This document shows positions 1 to 6,780 of a stretch of 43,420 nucleotides of DNA, piece after piece (the first letter of the stretch is position 1; every line of letters starts with the position of its first letter). The notes beneath the pieces are model-generated. The model saw nothing but the letters and a program-made list of their open reading frames with translations. It made no database searches and was not told the DNA's origin. The DNA lies in assembly GCA_036274675.1 (NCBI GenBank), contig DASUFE010000121.1, positions 1 through 43,420 of the forward strand, written 5' to 3'. The DNA comes from DASUFE01 sp036274675 (GTDB taxonomy: Bacteria > Pseudomonadota > Gammaproteobacteria > HTCC5015). The position numbers and the translations under genes were made by a program.

Positions 1-469
1 CGTTTAACCCTGATATGTTGTCTGGGTTTAAGGCTTTTTCCTCGGCTTGACCATATATGCGGCCTTTACCTCTTTTTAGTTATCCGAACTGAAATATTGC
101 TTTAAAAAAGGGGTACATTTAGGGGTATAAATCCTAAATCCAAGTATTGAATTTAATAGATATCAATATCTTAGGTTGATTATTCGACTCCGGCCCCGGC
201 ACAAGAAAAGAAAAGCTGGATTGAATTACCGATCCCGTTTTCTTGAGCCCGCAAGCTTCAAGCGTTTGCAATAAAACCAGCCTTCACATCTTCTCTCAAT
301 GGTTCAAAAATAGGGGTGCCAATTGAAAAGTGGAGACAAATTGGAGACATCGGGGAAGTCTTCCGGAGACTTGTAGAGCCATCAAAAAAGTTTATCCAGA
401 ATAACTTATTGATTCTAAAGCTCTACAAGTCTCTCCAGGTCTCCAGGGATTAAGCTGAATCGTCGTCTT
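1..469. other. Gene-free stretch with recombinase-arm-like repeats
   Basis: I see no supported coding region here. Two short direct-repeat pairs stand out: GGGGTA at 110-115 and 122-127, and TGGAGACA at 331-338 and 342-349. A 14-base perfect inverted repeat has arms at 366-379 and 420-433 around an AT-rich 40-base spacer. Directly after it comes a truncated tRNA-Ser 3' end (470-497). Closely spaced direct repeats beside a tRNA tail resemble the arm sites and att region of tRNA-integrating elements, so this may be the decayed end of a genomic island. No integrase is present in the window, so the assignment is an inference. Confidence 0.4.
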
Positions 470-497
470 GAGGGTTCGAATCCCTCCCTCTCCGCCA
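470..497 (+). repeat. tRNA-Ser 3'-end fragment (att-like)
   Basis: These 28 bases form the T arm (stem 470-474 and 482-486, loop TTCGAAT), the 3' acceptor strand (487-493), a G discriminator and CCA. This matches the tail of a bacterial tRNA-Ser, most like the GGA isoacceptor. No 5' acceptor strand, D arm or anticodon arm lies upstream, so it is a fragment and not a gene. It is followed by a hairpin at about 499-540 whose arms read AAAACAAAAGG and CCTTTTGTTTT, resembling a terminator. Confidence 0.75.
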
Positions 498-528
498 GAT
501 AAAACAAAAGGCTCGCCTTGCGCGGGCC

Positions 529-1189
529 TTTTGTTTTATCCGGGGTAGCGGGGATTCGAACCCTCGATTAAATGGCTGGGTTCGACCAACTCGCCAGGAG
601 CGAGTTGGCGCGAGCGCAGCGAGTCCGGAGGACGCGCCCCATGGAAGGGGCGCGCAATCCCTCCCTCTCATTAAGAAAGCGGTTCGACGGCTATTTATAT
701 TGCTTGCGCCCTGCAATGCAGGGCGCTGGTGCCGGGAGCGATTTTGAACTCGCCGCGTAGCGGCGAGGCCCGAAGGGCAAAATACAGGGATGTATTTTGT
801 AATCCCTCCCTCTCCGCCAGAAAATAAAAAGGGTCCCTAAGGGGACCCTTTTTATTTGTAGTGAGTTGCTGGTTTTACGCAGGGCTCCGCCCAGCGGGGC
901 CTTTTGTTTTATCCTGAGTAGCGGGAATTCGAACTCTCGATTATGAAGGCTGGTTCGACAAAATTGCCTGAAGCAATTTTGAACAGCGCCGCTTTGCGGC
1001 GCTGGCCTCGAAGAGGCGAGGGCAGGGATAGCCCGAGTAATCCCTCCCTCTCCGCCAGAAAATAAAAAGGGTCCGATGAGTTGCTGGTTTTACGCAGGGC
1101 TCCGCCCAGCGGGAGCGATTTTGCACGAGCGAAGCGAGCCTGCAAGGCGAGGCTCAGGGATGAGCCGAGTAATCCCTCCTTCTCCGCCA
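529..1189 (+). repeat. Array of tRNA-Ser tail repeats with hairpins
   Basis: Partial copies of the tRNA-Ser tail (AATCCCTCCCTCTCCGCCAG) recur at 656-669 (cut short), 801-820, 1039-1058 and 1171-1189 (one mismatch). The spacers repeat too. A motif with GTAGCGGGRATTCGAAC lies near 545 and 916. A 36-base segment is identical at 863-898 and 1078-1113. Just before each tail is a hairpin with different arms, for example 633-640/647-654, 779-786/791-798 and 1151-1156/1161-1166. In the last three the loop carries GGGA, complementary to the TCCCT of the tail. No open frame here looks like a real protein. Confidence 0.7.
821..857 (+). terminator. Hairpin terminator in the tail array
   Basis: The arms GGGTCCC (831-837) and GGGACCC (842-848) close a TAAG loop. 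They are flanked by A-rich and T-rich stretches that extend the stem, so the structure could terminate on either strand. It sits directly after the tRNA tail at 801-820. A shortened copy, missing the second arm, follows the tail at 1039-1058. Confidence 0.7.
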
Positions 1190-1445
1190 ATCAAAGCAAG
1201 CCTGGTTCCTGCTTTTTATTAATCAGGGCCAGGGGATTGTAAGAAAGTTAATTATTGTTATAGTCTTAACGCGGTTAAGGGATTCCTGATTGCCGGGCGG
1301 CATTCATCAAGATCGATAGCCCACGTCGACGCGGGATTAATTCTTTAGAAATTATCTGAAAGGGCTCCACATTGATGCACGCCGATGCGGATAAAAATTC
1401 ATGACAGATGATGCAGACTTTCTTGGCGAGGATTTTCGGATAACG

Positions 1446-1456
1446 GAAACGGTTTC
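1446..1456. promoter_or_regulatory. LacI-type operator-like palindrome
   Basis: GAAACGGTTTC is a perfect 11-base palindrome around a central G, of the form bound by many LacI/GalR-family sugar regulators. It lies about 85 bases before the S9 peptidase start, in a 350-base intergenic stretch (1190-1539) that otherwise shows no gene. No LacI-family regulator is encoded in the window, so its partner is unknown. Confidence 0.35.
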
Positions 1457-1539
1457 ACATGACAAAAAATTGACTATATTTTCTGGCGAAAGGGCTGTTT
1501 TGATCTATTAATAAAATGCGCTGGCTCACGGGAGGTTTT

Positions 1540-3555
1540 ATGAGGCTGTATTTAAAGGGCAATCTGGGTAAAAGTCTGTTTATTCTGTGTGCGGGCCTGT
1601 TCTGCGGCAGCATAAAGGCCGCGCCCCCTCCGGTGGAGGATTTTGCGAAGCCACTCGAATACTACGATGCGGTGCTGTCTCCCAATGGCGATTATATCGC
1701 CGTGGAGCGTGCCGCCGATCTGGGTAAGACGCTGGTCGCCATATTGCAGACCAAGGATCTGAAACTATTAAGTCATATTCCCGCTACGTCCAGCGCCTCG
1801 CCGATCAATCCGCGGTGGATCAGTAATGAGCGTTACGTGGTCGAGTTCACGAAAGAGCTCAAATCCTATGAAGCCGAATTTGCCAACGGGGAATTGTTGG
1901 CAATAAACGCGGATGGCTCGGGGGAGCGCAAGATTATCCATCATGCGAGCGACATGACGCTTGGTTCGAGTACCAAGCTCAATAACCTGAATGGTTTGGG
2001 CTGGGTCGTGAATACGCTTCCCGGGGACGATAAAAAAGTGATCATTGAATTTATCGGGTTTGGAAGCTCGATGAGTGGGGAACGCGTAAAACTGTATGAA
2101 CTGCACACGGTGACTGGCCAGGCCAAGTTGCTGGCCGAGGCGCCCAGTTACGATGCTTCGTTCACGCTTTCACCCGATGGCAGGCCGCTGTTCACGTTCG
2201 GGCGCGACAAGTCGGTCGAAGACAAGAATATCTATGTGGCTCACCGCTATCGAGACGGCAAATGGGAGCCATTGGCACCGCCCGCGCTCGGTGCCGAATA
2301 TGTGGAGGTGATCGCCGGCAGCGAAAACCCGGATGAGGTGTATATAGAGGCCCGGTTTCTCAACAAAACGAACCGGCTCTATCGGTATAACCTGGAAACC
2401 GGCAAGAGTCAGGCGGTGTTCGCCCACCCCAAGGTCGATCCCGAGAGCTACGATATCGACGAGAGGACCAATCGTCTGATTGCAGTGCATTTCGAGGATG
2501 GCGGTGTACCGAATCTACAAATCGTTGATCTCACGCATTTGTACGCCAAGTGGTATCCCGCGCTGTTCCAGGTTTTTGCGGGTAAAAAAGTGGTTATTAC
2601 CAGCGTTACCGATGACGGTAGTCTGTTGATTGTGCATGTATCGGGTGCAGACGAGCCGGGGCAGTTCCATCTTTTCGATACCAAAACCAAGAAACTGAAA
2701 TACCTGTTCAACGCCGCATCCTGGATCAAGCCCGAGGCGCTTTCCAAGGTGGAAGCCTTTACCATGAAAGCGCGCGACGGGCTGGAGCTGTCCGGCTATC
2801 TCACTCTGCCGCGCGAAGGCAAGGGGCCGCATCCGCTGGTGGTGATGCCGCATGGTGGGCCTCATGATGTACGGGACCGGTGGACTTATAATTCGGAAGT
2901 ACAATTTTTGGCTTCCCGTGGCTATGCCGTACTGCAGGTGAATTTCCGGGGTTCAAGCGGCCATGGTCTCGGCTTCGAAGTGGCGGGGTATCGAAAATGG
3001 GGCGCCGAGATCCAGTACGATATCATCGACGCCACGCATTGGGCCGCCGCCAGGCAGGATATCGACGACAAGCGGATCTGTATCATGGGAGCCTCCTTCG
3101 GCGGCTATTCGGCGTTGATGAGTTCGATACTCGAGCCTGATCTCTATAAATGCGCTATTGGTGAAGCCGGAGTCTACGATTTGAATCTGATGTGGTCCAA
3201 GACCGACTTTATGCGGGCTCGTTCGCAAAGCGGTGAAAACTATCTGCAGGTCGTGATCGGCGCTGATAAGGCAGTGCTCGACAAATTTTCACCGGTCTAC
3301 CGTGTGGCCGAGCTGAAAACGCCGGTGTTCCTGGCTCATGGTGAAGACGACAGGCGAGCGGATATCGAGAACTTTAATGAAATGGTGAAAGTCTTGAAGG
3401 CGCGCAATCATCCCTATGAAACCTTGCTTTTCGACAGGGAGCGCCACGGTTTCGCCAATGAGAAAAATGAGGCGGAATTTCTGAGGCGGGCGGAAGCCTT
3501 TCTGGACAAGTATATAGGCGGCAAAGTTACACAGACCGCCGATCGCAAACCATAA
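1540..3555 (+). CDS. Secreted S9-family peptidase (prolyl oligopeptidase type)
   Basis: This is a serine peptidase of about 671 residues that probably cleaves peptides in the periplasm. The first ~28 residues are a signal peptide ending near SIKAA. A beta-propeller-like region follows to about residue 400, then an alpha/beta-hydrolase domain. The GASFGGYS elbow places the nucleophile at Ser519, with Asp604 in HGEDD and His636 in RERHG. I chose the ATG at 1540 over the in-frame ATG at 1516 because GGGAGG at 1530-1535 is well placed before it. A palindromic hairpin terminator follows. Its place beside xylan genes is not explained by its family, and substrate specificity cannot be read from the sequence. 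Confidence 0.85.
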   Translation: MRLYLKGNLGKSLFILCAGLFCGSIKAAPPPVEDFAKPLEYYDAVLSPNGDYIAVERAADLGKTLVAILQTKDLKLLSHIPATSSASPINPRWISNERYVVEFTKELKSYEAEFANGELLAINADGSGERKIIHHASDMTLGSSTKLNNLNGLGWVVNTLPGDDKKVIIEFIGFGSSMSGERVKLYELHTVTGQAKLLAEAPSYDASFTLSPDGRPLFTFGRDKSVEDKNIYVAHRYRDGKWEPLAPPALGAEYVEVIAGSENPDEVYIEARFLNKTNRLYRYNLETGKSQAVFAHPKVDPESYDIDERTNRLIAVHFEDGGVPNLQIVDLTHLYAKWYPALFQVFAGKKVVITSVTDDGSLLIVHVSGADEPGQFHLFDTKTKKLKYLFNAASWIKPEALSKVEAFTMKARDGLELSGYLTLPREGKGPHPLVVMPHGGPHDVRDRWTYNSEVQFLASRGYAVLQVNFRGSSGHGLGFEVAGYRKWGAEIQYDIIDATHWAAARQDIDDKRICIMGASFGGYSALMSSILEPDLYKCAIGEAGVYDLNLMWSKTDFMRARSQSGENYLQVVIGADKAVLDKFSPVYRVAELKTPVFLAHGEDDRRADIENFNEMVKVLKARNHPYETLLFDRERHGFANEKNEAEFLRRAEAFLDKYIGGKVTQTADRKP

Positions 3556-3568
3556 ATTCCAAGGGATC

Positions 3569-3596
3569 AAGGGATGCCTTGCGGCATCCCTTTTCT
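3569..3596. terminator. Bidirectional terminator between convergent genes
   Basis: The arms GGGATGCC (3571-3578) and GGCATCCC (3583-3590) close a TTGC loop and are flanked by AA and TTTTCTT. The hairpin lies between the stop of the S9 peptidase and the stop of the GH43 gene on the other strand, so it can serve both. Confidence 0.8.
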
Positions 3597-5350
3597 TATT
3601 CCGGACTGTAGGCGTACATGCCGATGGTCGCGCCGACAAAGCCGCCGGCAATCTCGGTGCTGAGAATGGCGCCATCCTGATTGGCGGCGAACAAGATCCA
3701 GTCGCCGGAGGAGGAGCGGTATCTGAAATCATATTTTTCTCCGCGCGCCTCGATGCGCAGTTCGATCGAAGAGGCGGCGGGGAAGGCCATCGATTTGACG
3801 GGTTTGCCGTCGACCGGCTCTTTGGAGCCCGCGCGCTTGCGCAGCACAAGTTGCGCGGCGCCGTCCGCGTTCTCAATCCCGAAGAAATAGTAGTACTCGT
3901 CATTCTGCATGGCGACGAGTCCCGCCCGCGCGCCGTCGCTTTTCGGGGCGTAGCGCATGGCGGTACTGGCCGTCGCATAGGCATGTTGCTGGCGACGCCC
4001 CAGATAAGAAGGCTGGGCCAGGGCGCCGATACTGTCGGCTCGCGCCTTGATCCGGATGGAGCCGGGCTGGCTCTTGAGGTCATACCACTTGTCTTCGGGG
4101 GCGCGCAGTTGCATCCAATATGCGGGCAGAGGTCCGTCGAACTCCTCGCGCACCGTGAAATTACCGGTTGTCGGGATGGCCGGGGCCGCTTGGTCGGGCA
4201 GATGCGGGCGTTTCGCAACATAAGGAACTTGTTCGAGGCCGGCGGTTATTACAGGCCAGTCATCAACCCAGCGCACCGGCATCAAAAAAGTTTCGCGGCC
4301 GGTATTGTAGAGATTGTCGCGGTACGGGCGTGTCGCCAGAAAGGTCGCCCACCAGTGCCCGTCCGGCGTTTCCACGAAATCCGCGTGTCCCGTCGAGGTG
4401 ACGGGAAAGGCGCGTCCGCCGCCAAGATGGCGCTGCGTCAGGATCGGATTGCCGGGATACGGTGTCCAGGGGCCTTCCACCCGATCGGCTTTGAACACCA
4501 CCTGGCTGTGGTTGACGCTGGTCCCGCCCTCGGCGGCGATGAGATAGAGCCGGCCATCGTGGCGGAAGATATGCGGGCCGTCGATCCAGATCGGTTTGTC
4601 TTCCGGTTTCCAGCCGCCATTTATGATCATCTTGCGCGGACCGAAGGTCGCGAGCTTGCGCGGGTCGAAGCGCTGTACCCACAACGCGCGATGACCGCTG
4701 TAGGTCGAACCGCCCACGGGCTCTTCGTTGTTGACGATCCAGGCGCTGCCGTCGTCATCGAAGAAGAGGGAAGTGTCGATGCCGCCGACTTCGGGCAGCC
4801 AGACCGGATCGGACCAGGGACCCGCGGGATCGCGCGCCGTCATCACGAAGTTGCCGCCGCAGTCGACGCAGGTCGTCACCAGGTAAAAGGCGCCGTCGTG
4901 ATAGGAGATATCCGGCGCGAAGATGCCGCGCGAGAGACCCAGTCCCTTACAGTCGAGCTGAGAGGGACGCTCGATGATATTGCCGAGCTGCGTCCAGTGC
5001 ACCAGGTCGCGACTGTGGAAGAGCGGCAGGCCGGGGGAGTGGCAAAAGCTCGAATTGACGAGATAGTAATCCTCGCCGACGCGGACATTGCTCGGGTCCG
5101 GATAGTAACCCGCGAGCACGGGGTTCTGATATTCGTCTGCGCCCGGCTTGAATTTTTCGAAAACGGGATCCCGGCCCGTGTATTCGAAATAATCGAATAC
5201 AGCGTAGGAAGCGCCGTTATCCGCCGCGGCGGCCGTTGCCGGCGCATCGGGACGTTGCGGAACGCAAGCAGCGAGCGCCGTAATTAAAAGAACAAGCGAC
5301 AGCCTGCCCGGGAGCGGCAACGAATGAATACTGCTAAGTCCGCGTATCAT
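3596..5350 (-). CDS. GH43 beta-xylosidase/arabinofuranosidase lipoprotein
   Basis: This is a glycoside hydrolase of 584 residues that probably releases xylose or arabinose from xylo-oligosaccharides. A lipobox ending at Cys29 (ITALAAC) indicates a lipoprotein. The GH43 five-bladed propeller begins near residue 75, with the base Asp85 in YYPDPS and the pKa-modulating Asp192 in GGIDTSLFF. After about residue 390 comes a beta-sandwich domain typical of longer GH43 enzymes. The expected general acid, usually Glu in a WIEGPH motif, reads Asp257 (WIDGPH); Glu274 in AAEGGT is kept. The ATG at 5350 lies 3 bases after the GH10 stop, and its ribosome site (GGAG) is inside the GH10 end, so the two genes are translationally coupled. 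Exact substrate is uncertain. Confidence 0.85.
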   Translation of the reverse strand: MIRGLSSIHSLPLPGRLSLVLLITALAACVPQRPDAPATAAAADNGASYAVFDYFEYTGRDPVFEKFKPGADEYQNPVLAGYYPDPSNVRVGEDYYLVNSSFCHSPGLPLFHSRDLVHWTQLGNIIERPSQLDCKGLGLSRGIFAPDISYHDGAFYLVTTCVDCGGNFVMTARDPAGPWSDPVWLPEVGGIDTSLFFDDDGSAWIVNNEEPVGGSTYSGHRALWVQRFDPRKLATFGPRKMIINGGWKPEDKPIWIDGPHIFRHDGRLYLIAAEGGTSVNHSQVVFKADRVEGPWTPYPGNPILTQRHLGGGRAFPVTSTGHADFVETPDGHWWATFLATRPYRDNLYNTGRETFLMPVRWVDDWPVITAGLEQVPYVAKRPHLPDQAAPAIPTTGNFTVREEFDGPLPAYWMQLRAPEDKWYDLKSQPGSIRIKARADSIGALAQPSYLGRRQQHAYATASTAMRYAPKSDGARAGLVAMQNDEYYYFFGIENADGAAQLVLRKRAGSKEPVDGKPVKSMAFPAASSIELRIEARGEKYDFRYRSSSGDWILFAANQDGAILSTEIAGGFVGATIGMYAYSPE

Positions 5351-5353
5351 GGG

Positions 5354-6475
5354 TTACTCCTTCAGTTCCTGCCGCGCCAGCTCCACGACCGAGAAGAACG
5401 CGGGCTTCGGTTTTCCCTGGCGGTCGAACAGCAGCGGATAATTGGTCCTGCCCTGAATGGGCCAGTTGTTCTTCCAGGAATCCGCGTCGGTGACGCCCCA
5501 GAAGGTGACGCGCGTGATAACGTCGCGATGGTCGAGCAGCACCTTGAACAGCTCGCGGTAACGCTGCGCCAGCTTCCGCTGCATGTCGTCCGGGAAGCCG
5601 TTGCGGTAGGGATCCATTGTTTCAGTCCACTTTTCCGACTTTTCTATATCGGCGCCTTCATAGTTGGTGGGGAGGGTTTCGATTTCCATCTCCGTCACCA
5701 TCAGCTTGACGCCGAGGGCGGAAAAGTCAGCGATAGTCTGGTTTAATTCGTCGAAGGTCGGCCAGTCGAAACCCCAATGGCCCTGGGTTCCCACCGCCGT
5801 CACGCGCAGCCCTTTTTCCTGCAGTGACTTGATCAACCGCGCCGCTGTAGCACGCTTGGCGGAATTTTCCAGCCCATAGTCATTGTAGTAGAGCTCCGCA
5901 TCCGGGTCTGCTTCGTGCGCGTATTCAAAGGCCTTTTCGATATAGTCTTCGCCGATAATGGTGTACCAGGGCGAGGGCCGCATGGCGCCGTCGTCGGCGA
6001 TCGCTTCGTTCACGACATCCCAGGCCTGGATGCGGCCCTTATAGTGGCCGACCACCGTCTGTATGTGCTCATGCATCCGTTGCAGCAGCGCCTCACGGTC
6101 CAGCGGTTTGCCCGCCGCGTCTTCAAAAACCCATTTGGGTGTCTGGCTGTGCCAGACCAGAGGATGGCCCACCATGAACATGCCGTTCTGTTCGCCGAAT
6201 TCGACGAAGCGGTCCGCCGTTTCGAAGGTATACGTGTCGGGTTGGGGATGAATATGTTCCCACTTGGTATGGTTTTCCGGCGTGATCGCATTGAAATGAG
6301 TCTTGATAAGAGACACTCCTTGCCGGTCTTCGCCCATGATCTGTGCCAGGTTCATCGAGGTTCCGATCAGGAATGCGCCTTCAAAGGCGTTTTTGAGCGC
6401 GGGGACTTCGTCCGTCGAGGCCGTTTTCCCGCAACCCGCGGCCAGTAACACCAGAGCGGCACACACGATACGCAT
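5354..6475 (-). CDS. GH10 endo-beta-1,4-xylanase lipoprotein
   Basis: This 373-residue enzyme hydrolyses internal beta-1,4-xylosidic bonds with retention. The lipobox LLAAGC puts the lipidated cysteine at position 15, so the enzyme is probably membrane-anchored and acts on oligosaccharides that have reached the periplasm or cell surface. A full GH10 barrel follows, with ITPENHTKW near residue 64, the acid/base Glu157 in DVVNEA and the nucleophile Glu262 in VTEMEIE. A GAGGTG ribosome site precedes the ATG. It is the first gene of a two-gene operon with the downstream GH43. Its upstream region carries two 14-base direct repeats (6538-6572) that may bind a regulator. Confidence 0.92.
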   Translation of the reverse strand: MRIVCAALVLLAAGCGKTASTDEVPALKNAFEGAFLIGTSMNLAQIMGEDRQGVSLIKTHFNAITPENHTKWEHIHPQPDTYTFETADRFVEFGEQNGMFMVGHPLVWHSQTPKWVFEDAAGKPLDREALLQRMHEHIQTVVGHYKGRIQAWDVVNEAIADDGAMRPSPWYTIIGEDYIEKAFEYAHEADPDAELYYNDYGLENSAKRATAARLIKSLQEKGLRVTAVGTQGHWGFDWPTFDELNQTIADFSALGVKLMVTEMEIETLPTNYEGADIEKSEKWTETMDPYRNGFPDDMQRKLAQRYRELFKVLLDHRDVITRVTFWGVTDADSWKNNWPIQGRTNYPLLFDRQGKPKPAFFSVVELARQELKE

Positions 6476-6537
6476 TTTTTCACCTCGTTGCTGTATTCAG
6501 GGCTTTGATGTGCAGTCTTTGCTTTTCTGCAATTTTT

Positions 6538-6572
6538 CTTTAACTGAAAGTTTTTTGTCTTTAATCGAAAGT
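6538..6572 (-). promoter_or_regulatory. Tandem 14-base boxes, 21-base period
   Basis: CTTTAACTGAAAGT (6538-6551) and CTTTAATCGAAAGT (6559-6572) agree at 12 of 14 positions and start exactly 21 bases apart, two helical turns. AraC-family activators often use direct half-sites at this spacing. They lie 63-97 bases before the GH10 start on the minus strand. The intergenic stretch 6476-6780 separates divergent xylanase genes and holds no gene. A TTGACA at 6675-6680 could be part of a promoter for the rightward gene, but no good -10 is spaced with it. Confidence 0.4.
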
Positions 6573-6780
6573 CATGCAATTCGCCGTCCGGTAATAGTGC
6601 ACCACAAGCGCGATGTTCCGGAAGTCCTGTTTCTTGCCGGGAAAGACAAAAGGCGGAAGTCCCTTATGGTCGGTTTGACAATTTAACATGGCCCGGGAGT
6701 AAGATTCAAAGCGCGCCGGTTTCTATTAATAAGGCGCTCGAGGGTATTTAGTATTTTCCGCAGCCGTTGGAGGGACAATA

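Noticed and set aside
178..204. Possible second tRNA tail (TTCGACTCCGGCCCCGGCAC)
   Set aside because: It resembles a T loop and acceptor end, but T-stem and acceptor lengths do not fit a tRNA and there is no CCA or upstream half. Kept only as a possible att remnant.
440..497. Complete tRNA-Ser gene
   Set aside because: Only the T arm, 3' acceptor strand and CCA are present. No 5' acceptor, D arm or anticodon arm can be folded upstream.
450..1190. Small minus-strand frames across the tRNA-tail array
   Set aside because: They are translations of the tRNA-Ser tail and its spacers (giving RGRDSNP-type peptides) and not genes.
3851..5287. 478-codon plus-strand frame over the GH43 gene
   Set aside because: Arg/Val/Gly-rich without motifs; the minus-strand GH43 frame with a lipobox and active-site residues explains the region.
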